DNA from: Planctomycetaceae bacterium
GTDB taxonomy: Bacteria > Planctomycetota > Planctomycetia > Pirellulales > Thermoguttaceae
Assembly: GCA_031267635.1 (NCBI GenBank)
Contig: JAIRYX010000048.1
Coordinates: 1 to 14,407 of the forward strand
Direction of reading: 5' to 3'
Length of the DNA stretch: 14,407 bases
Shown in pieces: positions 7,990 through 14,407 of this stretch (position 1 is the first letter of the stretch; each line of letters starts with the position of its first letter). The notes beneath the pieces are model-generated. The model was not told where the DNA came from and searched no databases. It was given only the letters and a program-made list of their open reading frames with translations. A program made the translations under genes and the position numbers.

Positions 7990-8697
7990 TTGGGCGGATC
8001 TCTTCGGCTTATCTCCTTTATTTCTCCTAAACTGCTTGTTGATAATGGTTTCGGCAACGCCCCGAAAGCGTTTTGCGGTTTCTACAAAGCATTTTGCAAT
8101 GTTGCGCAGACATTTTGCAACCTTGCGCAAACTCTCCGCAACCTTGCGCGAACTCTGCGCAACCTTGCGCGAACTCTGCGCAACCTTGCGCGAACTCTGC
8201 GCAACCTTGCGCAAACTCTCCGCAACCTTGCGCGAACTCTCCGCAACCTTGCGCAAACTCTCCGCAACCTTGCGCAAACTCTCCGCAACCTTGCGCGAAC
8301 ACTGCGCAACCTTGCGCAAACTCTGCGCAACCTTGCGCGAACTCTGCGCAACCTTGCGCAAATTCTGCGCAACCTTGCGCAAACTCTCCGCAACCTTGCG
8401 CAAAGTTTCGTCGGTTACGCTAGAGGTTCCGTCGATTACGCTGAAAATTCCGTCGGTTACGCTAGAGAATTTGCCGGTTACGCTGAAAGTTTCGAGGGCA
8501 AGGGACACGAGGGGCTTGAGGGAATCAAGGGACTTGGATTACTTCTCAAGAGGTTTGGATTGCTCCTCAAGGGACTTGGATTACTTCTCAAGGGGTTTGG
8601 ATTACTCCTCAAGAGATTTGGGAAACTCGCTTTTGGAATTTGGCGGCTCGCTTGGGGAAATTTTGAGCAAATTCTGTCACTAGTCAATAGAATGTAA
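7990..8697 (+). CDS. Possible heptad-repeat (coiled-coil) protein, uncertain coding frame
   Basis: Unrecognised. In this frame codons 8065-8694 form exactly thirty 7-residue units, immediately followed by TAA. Successive unit types are KAFCNVA-like, QTLRNLA/RTLRNLA (sixteen units to 8400), RGSVDYA/ENSVGYA-like, then KGLGLLL/KRFGLLL-like, ending FGIWRLA and WGNFEQI. Leucines three and four apart give canonical coiled-coil heptads, and most units end in Ala or Leu. In the third class (8527-8610) three of the five variable sites are synonymous third positions here (TTA/TTG, CTT/CTC, GGA/GGG and AGG/AGA), which favours this frame. Against it: the only in-frame start is a TTG at 7990 with no Shine-Dalgarno site, the array has no stops in any frame, and the 16-unit part has only two polymorphic sites. 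Competing readings are 7928-8683 (+), with an internal ATG at 8045, and 7933-8508 (-). Confidence 0.35.
   Translation: MGGSLRLISFISPKLLVDNGFGNAPKAFCGFYKAFCNVAQTFCNLAQTLRNLARTLRNLARTLRNLARTLRNLAQTLRNLARTLRNLAQTLRNLAQTLRNLARTLRNLAQTLRNLARTLRNLAQILRNLAQTLRNLAQSFVGYARGSVDYAENSVGYAREFAGYAESFEGKGHEGLEGIKGLGLLLKRFGLLLKGLGLLLKGFGLLLKRFGKLAFGIWRLAWGNFEQILSLVNRM
8065..8694. repeat. Thirty contiguous 21-bp units in several sequence classes
   Basis: Class I (8065-8400, 16 units) has the invariant core CGCAACCTTGCG in most units; the hexamer TTGCGC recurs every 21 bp, 15 times, from 8102 to 8396. Two positions vary between units: CTCT followed by G or C, and GCGC followed by A or G. Class II (8401-8484, 4 units) is built on GGTTACGCT. 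Two transitional units follow. Class III (8527-8610, 4 units) is built on TTGGATTACTTCTCAAG. The last four units (8611-8694) are diverged but keep the 21-bp phase. Each class I unit contains a dyad, CGCAA-CC-TTGCG. Whether or not it is translated, the constant period across unrelated sequence is directly visible. Confidence 0.95.
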
Positions 8698-8746
8698 GTC
8701 ATTGGGAATCATTGCGATAGGAGGAATGCGTATTTCGTATTTTTCG

Positions 8747-8921
8747 ACCTCATTTGCACCTCATTTTCTTAACAAAACAACCTCAGTAGCCCCATGAATC
8801 CTCCAAAAAACGAACCTCATTACCTCATGCAAACAGAAACAATGAGGTAATGAGGTTATTTTTAAAGAATCGTTTTGGCTACTGAGGTTGTTTTGTTAAG
8901 AAAATGAGGTGGAAATGAGGT
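8747..8921. repeat. 175-bp near-perfect palindrome with eight ACCTCAT/ATGAGGT motifs
   Basis: The outer arms (8748-8791 and 8877-8920) are 44-nt inverted repeats differing at one position. The inner arms (8813-8828 and 8842-8857) are 16-nt perfect inverted repeats around the same centre, with a 13-nt loop. ACCTCAT occurs at 8747, 8758, 8814 and 8822, and its complement ATGAGGT at 8842, 8850, 8904 and 8915, so four copies mirror four. The element holds no gene of appreciable length. The right half has a diverged relative at 10543-10590. A MITE-like or REP-like element is likely; a large cruciform or a binding-site cluster is also possible. There is no terminator-type T-tract. Confidence 0.85.
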
Positions 8922-8980
8922 TTGCAACACAAACAGCGGCTCGTTTCGTAGCAAAAATGCTTAAAATCGACTGAATCGTT

Positions 8981-9180
8981 AGCAAATTTTTCGGCAGATT
9001 GCCCCGTCTCGGAAGTCCCTAAAGTCCTAAAATTTCTTTTTGGTTGCTCTCAAGGGATTTGGAGAAATCGCTGTTTGAAATTTTGAGCAAATTTTTCGGC
9101 AGATTGCCCCGTCTCAGAAGTTTCTAAAGTTCCAAAAGTTCCTTTGGGTCGCTCTCAAGGGATTTGGAGAACGGAGCGAC
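8981..9180. repeat. Two diverged direct repeats (105-bp period), remnants of the heptad-array 3' end
   Basis: A 30-bp stretch at 8981-9010 is repeated exactly at 9086-9115, and similarity continues without gaps to about 9075 and 9180. The offset is 105 bp, five times 21. Both copies contain CTCAAGGGATTTGGAGAA, matching the array at 8608-8625, and the first continues into GAAATTTTGAGCAAATT, matching 8658-8674 with a net loss of 21 bp in between. Read in the array's frame, the first copy has TAG, TAA and TGA stops, so this is decayed or non-coding. A stop-free stretch from 9077 to about 9300, without a start codon, follows it and is not recognised. Confidence 0.7.
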
Positions 9181-9558
9181 ATTCGCGAAAAAGAAAAGGG
9201 AACGGTTCAGCCGCTCACGCCATATGAATCCGTGCCGGATAACTGGAACGCTCCAATCAATGGCGTCGGGAAAGGTTACTCTTGCCGCTCCGGTTTATAA
9301 AATTCCTTGAGCCGCCCTCAATCGCACCAATATGTGTCCTTATTCCCTTGTTTTTCGTTCAACTTTTTGGGGTAACAATCCATGCTCCAAAAAATACCTG
9401 CACAAACAGTATTGGCTCGAACACTTGCTCATCGCAACTTCAAACCAACCGCCTCCAAATGCGAACTAAACAGAAAACTTGTCATTGCCGAATGCGCCAA
9501 GAAAGATCCGTCAATAGTCCTTGTTGAAAAGTTCATTTTAAATTTTGCAAAGCGCCGG
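9181..9558. other. Gene-poor region, no confident gene
   Basis: The only start-to-stop reading of note is 9382-9579 (+), 65 codons from an ATG without a Shine-Dalgarno site, unrecognised, and overlapping the convergent YqaA gene by 21 bp. The left part (to about 9300) is the open tail of the decayed repeat copy and could be a fragment of a lost gene. No clear terminator for the convergent gene was found. Confidence 0.5.
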
Positions 9559-10215
9559 TTAAAAGAAATATTTGATTAACATAAATCCGCCAATAAGCAA
9601 TACGGCAAAAATAATCGCAAAGATTTCAAAGTATTTTTCCAGCCATTTACGAACAATAGGACCAAACAGCCACAAAAACGCCGCCACTAAATAAAACCGC
9701 GCCCCGCGTCCGATAATTGACGCCAATAATAAAGTCAACAACGAAATCTGACCAACTCCCGCCGCAATCGTGAAAACTTTGTATGGAATCGGAGTCATTG
9801 CAGCGGTGAAAATCGCGACAAATGCGTTGTCGGCATAAAGTTTTTGAACTTTGTCAAACGTATCCTGCGAAAAAAGATAAGGAATAAAAACGCCGCGTAA
9901 CGCTTCCCAGAGTGCGTAACCAATAAAATATCCTAAAAACGCACCTGTTACTGAACCAACAAGCGAAACTGTCGCATAATAAAACGAGCGTTTGGGTTTT
10001 CCAGAGGAAAGCGCAATCTGTAAAACGTCCGGCGGAATCGGAAAAAACGAACTTTCCACGAACGCAATGAAAAATAATGCAGGCGTGCCGTAGGGCGTAT
10101 CCGCCCAGTGCAGCACCCAGTCATAAAGCCGCCGTACTATACCGCGCCGTTTGTTGTTTATCGGCAAGCTGTCGTTGGCGGCGGGAAGGTCGGAAACATT
10201 TGGTACTTCTGTCAT
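9559..10215 (-). CDS. YqaA/DedA (VTT/SNARE-associated) family membrane protein
   Basis: A 218-residue polytopic membrane protein of the DedA/VTT superfamily, closest in pattern to the YqaA branch. DedA relatives help maintain membrane potential and lipid carrier transport; the substrate here is unknown. Visible motifs are FVESSFFPIPPD (52-63), a Gly-rich membrane segment (VSLVGSVTGAFLGYFIGYA, 83-101), TPIPYKVFTIAAGVG (141-155, the re-entrant proline/glycine signature), and GRGARFYLVA (169-178). A last hydrophobic helix lies at about 198-216. The N-terminal 25 residues are polar. The ATG at 10215 lacks a Shine-Dalgarno sequence. It sits between repeat-rich segments on both sides and has no operon partner. 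Confidence 0.88.
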   Translation of the reverse strand: MTEVPNVSDLPAANDSLPINNKRRGIVRRLYDWVLHWADTPYGTPALFFIAFVESSFFPIPPDVLQIALSSGKPKRSFYYATVSLVGSVTGAFLGYFIGYALWEALRGVFIPYLFSQDTFDKVQKLYADNAFVAIFTAAMTPIPYKVFTIAAGVGQISLLTLLLASIIGRGARFYLVAAFLWLFGPIVRKWLEKYFEIFAIIFAVLLIGGFMLIKYFF

Positions 10216-10372
10216 AGCGAATCTTTGCTGGTAATTTTTGAGGTGGCGTTAAATCTGCGAAAAGTGCGCGTTAGAGTTTCGTACCTTACTTTGTTCTGCG
10301 TCTTTCGCATTTTGGGAAGTGTGAACGTTTTAGAACAACGCCATAGAGAGACATTGGAAAGGAGCTTTAACT

Positions 10373-10573
10373 ATGGCAAGGAATGTTGCTTTCAAACCAA
10401 AAACATTAAATGATTGTACAATACGCCTTCCAATGACGCAAGACTGGTATCCAAAAACTATCGTAACTATTCAGTCGCCCAAGCCAACTCAATCCGCACT
10501 GAGCAACTGGAGAGTGACAAAAATTCTTCACTCGAAACCGCCGGCTACCGAGGTTGTTTCGTTAGGAACATGA
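10373..10573 (+). CDS. Possible small gene or truncated gene, 66 codons
   Basis: Not recognised. It is worth listing because AAAGGAG (10358-10364) lies eight bases before the ATG, the best Shine-Dalgarno arrangement in this intergenic region. The first 30 residues (MARNVAFKPKTLNDCTIRLP and on) are hydrophilic without a signal peptide. The second half of the reading frame runs through the MITE-end 13-mer (10464-10476) and into the half-palindrome (10543-10590). The original gene may therefore have been truncated or extended by repeat insertion. Confidence 0.3.
   Translation: MARNVAFKPKTLNDCTIRLPMTQDWYPKTIVTIQSPKPTQSALSNWRVTKILHSKPPATEVVSLGT
10464..10476. repeat. Solo copy of the 13-bp MITE end
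   Basis: TAACTATTCAGTC is identical to the left terminal repeat of the element at 4726-4841. No inverted partner is visible within a few hundred bases, so it may be the remnant of a decayed copy. Confidence 0.5.
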
Positions 10574-10590
10574 GGGAGCAATGAGGTTTG
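10543..10590. repeat. Diverged half copy of the 8747-8921 palindrome
   Basis: These 48 bases match 8877-8924 in 41 positions without gaps, from GGCTAC through GAGGTTGTTT to ATGAGGTTTG. The mirror-image half is absent. It therefore represents one arm of a dispersed element lying between the YqaA and alaS genes. Confidence 0.7.
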
Positions 10591-10600
10591 ATTACGTAAA

Positions 10601-10645
10601 CGAATCGCCGTGTCACTTCTTTTATTGTTTCAATCCGGCGACTCG
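10601..10645 (-). terminator. Weak possible terminator downstream of alaS
   Basis: On the minus strand, CGAGTCGCCG (10645-10636) can pair with CGGCGATTCG (10610-10601) as a 10-bp stem with one G-U pair. It starts about 11 bases after the alaS stop. The loop is long (25 nt) and only TTTACG follows, so efficiency is doubtful. Confidence 0.35.
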
Positions 10646-10656
10646 ATACGCAACTC

Positions 10657-13323
10657 TCAACTGTTCATTTTCTCTTCCAGCCATTTTTTCCCAAGTGCAA
10701 ACGCTTCCGCGATTTTGTCATGCCCTTTGCCGCCGGCTTGCGCCATGTCGGGACGACCGCCGCCGGAACCGCCTATCGCGGACGCGGCTGTTTTTATCAG
10801 CGTTACCGCGTCGAATTTTTTTGACGCGACAAGCTCATTACTTAATCCGGCAATCAACGCTGTTTTATTGTCTTCTTGTAACGACGCGAGCAGTACAACG
10901 ACCGGCGAAGTTTTTTGTCGGATTTGGTCAACCCAGCCGCGTAAATCGTTCGGTTTTGCGTCTTTAACCGCTTGCGTTACAAATTTGACGCCGCCGATAG
11001 TTTCCGCATGTGCAATCACGTCGTTCGCCGAGAATTTCCCTTCTTTCGATTGCGTTTCCAATTGTTTACGAAGTTTCTTTGTTTGTTCGGCTAAATCGTT
11101 GACTTTTTCGGCGAGGTTATCCGCCGGTATTTTCAACGTTGTGGCTAACGTTTGTAGTATTGCACAGTCCGATAACGCTTTTTCCATCGCTTTCACACCG
11201 GTCAACGCCGTAATGCGCCGCGTTCCCGCCGATACGCTCTCTTCGGAAAGCATTTTGAAAAATCCGACTTCGCTCGTGTTTTGCAAATGTGTTCCGCCGC
11301 AAAGTTCCTTGCTCTCGCCCATCACGACAACACGAACAACGTCTGGATATTTTTCGCCAAACAACATCATCGCGCCGACTTTTTTCGCATCGTCAATCGG
11401 CATTTCATCGCATGTTACCTGCGCCGCCGCTAATACCATTTTGTTCACGTCCATTTCGATTTTTACCAACATGTCTTTGGGTATCGCTTCATGATGGGTG
11501 AAATCGAAACGCAATAAATCGTCATCGACTTTCGATCCTTGTTGTTCGGCATGCGTACCGAGATTATTCCGTAAAGCATGGTGTAACAAATGCGTTGCCG
11601 AATGCGCACGAGCAATTCCACGACGGCGCACAATATCAACATTGGCTTTTACTACATCGCCCACTTCTATTTTTCCGGTTTTCAGCGTTCCAAGATGCAG
11701 CGTCAAATCGCCGTCAATTTGTGTATTGATAACAGTAAATTCACTATCGTTTGCTGTTGTCAGCGTTCCCATATCGCCCACTTGACCGCCCTTTTCCCCA
11801 TAAAATGGCGTGCGGTCTAAAACAACAGTCATTTGTTTGGGTTGCTTTTCATCAACGCCATCAATTTGTTCTTCCTCTATCTCCTCTTGTGATTTTGATT
11901 TTATAACGCTCATTTTAAGTTCTCCATTAACAACAATGGCAAGAACTTTCGCGTTTATTTCTTTGAGTGTTTGATAGCCGGTAAATACGGTTGCGTTGTT
12001 TTTTTTCACGCTTTCGAGCGGATCTTGCTTGAACAACAGATTTTTTTCCGCCGAGCCGGAAATTTCACCGTGCCGTTCCATCTCTTTATGAAAACCGTCC
12101 CAATCAAATTCTATGCTTTGTTCGGCAGCCATCGTCTCAAAAAGTTCCGGTGGAAATCCAAACGTTTGATACATTTCAAATACGTCTTTGCCGAGAACCT
12201 TTGCGTTTTTCGATTGACCGATGTTCTTGAAAATCCGTTCAATTTTGGACAAACCGCCGCCAATTGTTCCGAGAAAATGTTCTTCTTCCGCGCCGATCAC
12301 TTTCGCCACTCGTTCTGTTGTTTCAGAAAGCTCCGGGTATGGCGTCCGCATGAGTTCCGCGACTTTCGGCACAAGCAAATGCAAAAACGGTTTCTTTACG
12401 CCAAACTGCCATCCGTCCAACACCGCACGCCGCAACAATCGGCGGATAACGTAACGTTCTTCCTTGTTGCCTGGATAAACGTTTTCATGTACGGCAAACG
12501 TGCATGCGCGAACATGATCGGCGATTCGGCGAAACCGCCGCCCCGATTCGTCTTCCGGCTTGTATTTCTGCCGACACACCGCCGCCGCTTCCTCGACCAG
12601 CGGACGCACAATATCAATGTGATAATTCGTCTCGACATTTTGCAACACCGCTGCGCAACGTTCCAATCCCATGCCGGTATCAATATTTTTGCTGGGAAGC
12701 GGCGAAAGATTATCCGGCGGATTGCCATGCCGATCAAATTGCGTAAACACGAGATTCCAGATTTCCACTGTCCCAAGCGGCGTATCGTAATAAATTTCAC
12801 TGCAGGGACCGCAAACGCCGTCCGGTCCCTGACTCGGTGCGCTGGCGGGCCAAAAGTTATCTTCTTCGCCGCAGTAAGTCAACCGCTCTTTCCGAATACC
12901 GATCATTTTGAGCCAATGTTCCGCCGATTCTTCGTCATCCTGATAAACGGTTACAGAGAGTTTTTCTTTCGGAATATTAAGCCATTTTTTTTCGGTCAAA
13001 AATTCCCATGCCCACGCGATCGCTTCTTTTTTGAAATAATCGCCGAAACTGAAATTGCCGAGCATCTCGAAAAATGTGTGATGATACGCCGTCCGACCGA
13101 CATTATCAATGTCGCCTGTCCGCAGACATTTCTGACACGTTGTCGCCCGCGTAAATTCGAGTTTACAGCGTCCGAGAAAATGATCCTTAAACTGATTCAT
13201 TCCCGCCGGCGTAAACAAAACCGACGAATCCCATTTCGGCACTAACACGTCGCTCGGACGCCGCACGCATCCTTTGGTCTCAAAAAATGATAAATATTTT
13301 TCGCGTAATTCGTTTGTTTGCAT
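10657..13323 (-). CDS. alaS: Alanyl-tRNA synthetase (AlaRS)
   Basis: Charges tRNA-Ala with alanine in the cytoplasm and hydrolyses mischarged Ser/Gly-tRNA. The 888 residues are complete and close to the usual bacterial length (876 in E. coli). The class II catalytic domain includes VLFTPAGMNQFKDHFLG (35-51), the motif 2 region GRTAYHHTFFEMLGNFSFGD (76-95) and motif 3 DTGMGLERCAAVLQ (215-228). The editing domain carries the zinc-binding HSATH (574-578) and CGGTH (675-679), so all four ligands are present. A coiled coil (about 738-760) leads to the C-Ala domain with GGSGGGRPDMAQAGG (851-865). An acidic stretch around 477-493 (QEEIEEEQ) is a lineage-specific insertion. The start gives a canonical N-terminus (MQTNELREKYLSFFETKG) despite lacking a Shine-Dalgarno site. 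No neighbour appears cotranscribed. Confidence 0.98.
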   Translation of the reverse strand: MQTNELREKYLSFFETKGCVRRPSDVLVPKWDSSVLFTPAGMNQFKDHFLGRCKLEFTRATTCQKCLRTGDIDNVGRTAYHHTFFEMLGNFSFGDYFKKEAIAWAWEFLTEKKWLNIPKEKLSVTVYQDDEESAEHWLKMIGIRKERLTYCGEEDNFWPASAPSQGPDGVCGPCSEIYYDTPLGTVEIWNLVFTQFDRHGNPPDNLSPLPSKNIDTGMGLERCAAVLQNVETNYHIDIVRPLVEEAAAVCRQKYKPEDESGRRFRRIADHVRACTFAVHENVYPGNKEERYVIRRLLRRAVLDGWQFGVKKPFLHLLVPKVAELMRTPYPELSETTERVAKVIGAEEEHFLGTIGGGLSKIERIFKNIGQSKNAKVLGKDVFEMYQTFGFPPELFETMAAEQSIEFDWDGFHKEMERHGEISGSAEKNLLFKQDPLESVKKNNATVFTGYQTLKEINAKVLAIVVNGELKMSVIKSKSQEEIEEEQIDGVDEKQPKQMTVVLDRTPFYGEKGGQVGDMGTLTTANDSEFTVINTQIDGDLTLHLGTLKTGKIEVGDVVKANVDIVRRRGIARAHSATHLLHHALRNNLGTHAEQQGSKVDDDLLRFDFTHHEAIPKDMLVKIEMDVNKMVLAAAQVTCDEMPIDDAKKVGAMMLFGEKYPDVVRVVVMGESKELCGGTHLQNTSEVGFFKMLSEESVSAGTRRITALTGVKAMEKALSDCAILQTLATTLKIPADNLAEKVNDLAEQTKKLRKQLETQSKEGKFSANDVIAHAETIGGVKFVTQAVKDAKPNDLRGWVDQIRQKTSPVVVLLASLQEDNKTALIAGLSNELVASKKFDAVTLIKTAASAIGGSGGGRPDMAQAGGKGHDKIAEAFALGKKWLEEKMNS

Positions 13324-13836
13324 GATTGTAAGAATCGAAAGTAAAGAGATTGTTCTTTTGGCTCAATTCCGGTTCCGGATTGATGTTACTCAATGATAGT
13401 TTTACGAGACAATCAGACCACCAAGATTACTAATGATGATCTTTGGAAACTTTATATTTTATATATTTTTTACAAAATTGGAATATTGGGGTTCACTTAC
13501 GAGTCGTTTTCAAAACATCAATCCGCTTTCGGAATAGAATCTTCCAGAAAACTGATTTAATTTACAAAATATTTTAGATAATTAGTGATATTTTGTAAAT
13601 ATTACCGGATTAATAAACCCCAAAATATAAACAGAATATCAAAGTCAAAATATTATGTGTAAATTGCGTGACTTTGTACTAGAACACTGGGAACGCAGAT
13701 TTAAGGGATTTACGTAGTTGCGTGAATCGCCGACATACTCCTCACACTTGAAATTTAGACTTTTAAGACAGTGTTGATCGTTCATCATGTCCCTTGTTTA
13801 ATGAAAGGCGAATTTTAAAGTGTGAGGAGGATATAA
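13324..13836. other. AT-rich non-coding region with inverted repeats
   Basis: No gene is seen. Two inverted repeats stand out. ATTTACAAAATAT (13560-13572) with ATATTTTGTAAAT (13588-13600) is 13 bp, perfect, with a 15-nt loop. CTCCTCACACTT (13738-13749) with AAGTGTGAGGAG (13818-13829) is 12 bp, perfect, with a 68-nt loop, and would mask an AGGAGG sequence that has no start codon at normal distance after it. A 21-nt motif at 13661-13681 recurs with two mismatches at 908-928. The region must contain the alaS promoter, but no single match is convincing. Confidence 0.5.
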
Positions 13837-13852
13837 CCTGATAAAAAAATAC

Positions 13853-13892
13853 AAAGAGATTTTGTGTGTTTATTTATACGCAAAATCTCTTT
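13853..13892 (-). terminator. Intrinsic terminator of the right-edge gene
   Basis: AAAGAGATTTTG (13853-13864) pairs perfectly with CAAAATCTCTTT (13881-13892), and three further pairs (one G-U) extend the stem inward to leave a 10-nt loop. Read on the minus strand, the hairpin is followed by GTATTTTTTTATC, a proper T-tract. It lies about 45 bases beyond the stop of the gene at 13937. Confidence 0.75.
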
Positions 13893-13936
13893 ATTATGAA
13901 AACAGTGTCTGATTGTAAGAATCATAAAATTGCAGA

Positions 13937-14407
13937 TTAGAAAAATTCTTTTTGCAATTGTTCCGATTCAAGGATTGAGATAAAATGATCCCAGCTGGAA
14001 AAAACAGAATCAAATGCCGATAACGACGATGACTTTTTCCAATCTATTTCAGATAACCGTTTATCAGAAACGGTATATTCTATATTGTTACCATATATTA
14101 CGCGTTTGGGTTGTGAAAAATAAGTATCAATCTCAACGATACGGGCATTTGCTGCGGTAGCTATTTCAATGTTATTTAAGACACTTGAGGCACGATTCAC
14201 TGCTTGTGGATATGTTTCAGAAATTTCAGGAAAATCTCTTGATATTGTTGATTTAGGAATAAAATCTTGTTCTTCTGAAATCAAAGACGTCTGAAGTTTG
14301 GCGTCGGCACTGTTTTTTTGACCAACGATATAATCATTTTCCGACGAGTTACCCAAACTAACTTGCAATGTTACATTTCCCGTAAAATATCCTTGTGCAA
14401 CAGGCAA
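13937..14407 (-). CDS. C-terminal part of an unrecognised protein (5' end beyond the window)
   Basis: The reading frame is open to the right edge. The only possible start there is a TTG at the very last bases, so the gene is almost certainly truncated by the window. The visible 156 residues are polar and rich in Ser, Asn, Glu and Ile, with no transmembrane segment, Cys or repeat. The first part (YFTGNVTLQVSLGNSSENDY) has alternating beta-strand character, as in surface or secreted proteins. The end is aromatic and helical (FSSWDHFISILESEQLQKEF). I do not recognise a family. A clear intrinsic terminator follows. Confidence 0.65.
   Translation of the reverse strand: MPVAQGYFTGNVTLQVSLGNSSENDYIVGQKNSADAKLQTSLISEEQDFIPKSTISRDFPEISETYPQAVNRASSVLNNIEIATAANARIVEIDTYFSQPKRVIYGNNIEYTVSDKRLSEIDWKKSSSLSAFDSVFSSWDHFISILESEQLQKEFF

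Noticed and set aside
8071..8403. CRISPR array
   Set aside because: The repeats are contiguous 21-bp units with no unique spacers and no cas genes nearby.
8718..8791. Plus-strand 23-codon frame starting beside GATAGGAGGAATG
   Set aside because: AGGAGG directly abuts the ATG, too close for initiation, and the frame is simply the left arm of the palindrome.
9382..9579. 65-codon plus-strand gene
   Set aside because: It has no Shine-Dalgarno site, no recognisable motif, and overlaps the 3' end of the convergent YqaA gene. It is noted in the region description only.
11971..13245. Long (424-codon) plus-strand reading frame opposite alaS
   Set aside because: It is antisense to a clearly identified, complete AlaRS and its translation has no recognisable domain. 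The codon composition of alaS leaves the opposite strand open; the same applies to 10610-11494 (+).
13488..13621. Larger nested palindrome around the 13560-13600 hairpin
   Set aside because: The outer complementary pieces (GGGGTT/AACCCC and AATCCG/CGGATT) do not share a centre with the inner hairpin, so no single structure is supported.

Overview
The window most likely comes from a planctomycete with moderate GC content, perhaps one from an anaerobic or gut habitat (the habitat is a guess). The phylum call rests on three things: an HzsA-related protein with a beta-propeller, two CxxCH haem c motifs and a discoidin-like tail; a lipoprotein with a PEGA domain and a planctomycete-type W-Y-x-x-P tail; and weak or absent Shine-Dalgarno sites at several genes. 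No rRNA, tRNA or CRISPR array was seen.

Layout. 29-598 (-) is a small DUF6714-like protein. 599-981 is non-coding and holds a long hairpin. 982-1635 (-) is a PEGA lipoprotein, divergent from 1872-4706 (+), the secreted HzsA-related cytochrome, which has a good sigma70-type promoter. 4707-4939 contains a 116-bp MITE-like element with 13-bp terminal inverted repeats. 4940-7839 (+) is a two-gene operon with a 4-bp start/stop overlap. It looks like a compact type IV pilus / type II secretion inner-membrane platform: PilM fused to PilN, then PilO fused to a PilP-like tail.

The accessory part is 7840-9558. It starts with a 630-bp stretch of exactly thirty 21-bp units (8065-8694) spanning several unrelated repeat classes and ending at a stop codon. 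Next come a 175-bp near-perfect palindrome carrying eight ACCTCAT/ATGAGGT motifs and two diverged direct repeats that look like decayed copies of the array's 3' end. Pieces of these repeats recur at 10464-10590, on the far side of a YqaA/DedA-type membrane protein gene (9559-10215, -).

10657-13323 (-) is a complete alanyl-tRNA synthetase, alaS. 13324-13936 is AT-rich, non-coding and rich in inverted repeats, and ends with an intrinsic terminator for a gene (13937-14407, -) that runs off the right edge.

How the genes work together: only the PilMN/PilOP pair is clearly a functional unit. The cytochrome, lipoprotein, YqaA protein and AlaRS look like independent chromosomal genes. The most unusual material is the 21-bp periodic region and its associated palindromic and MITE-like repeats.
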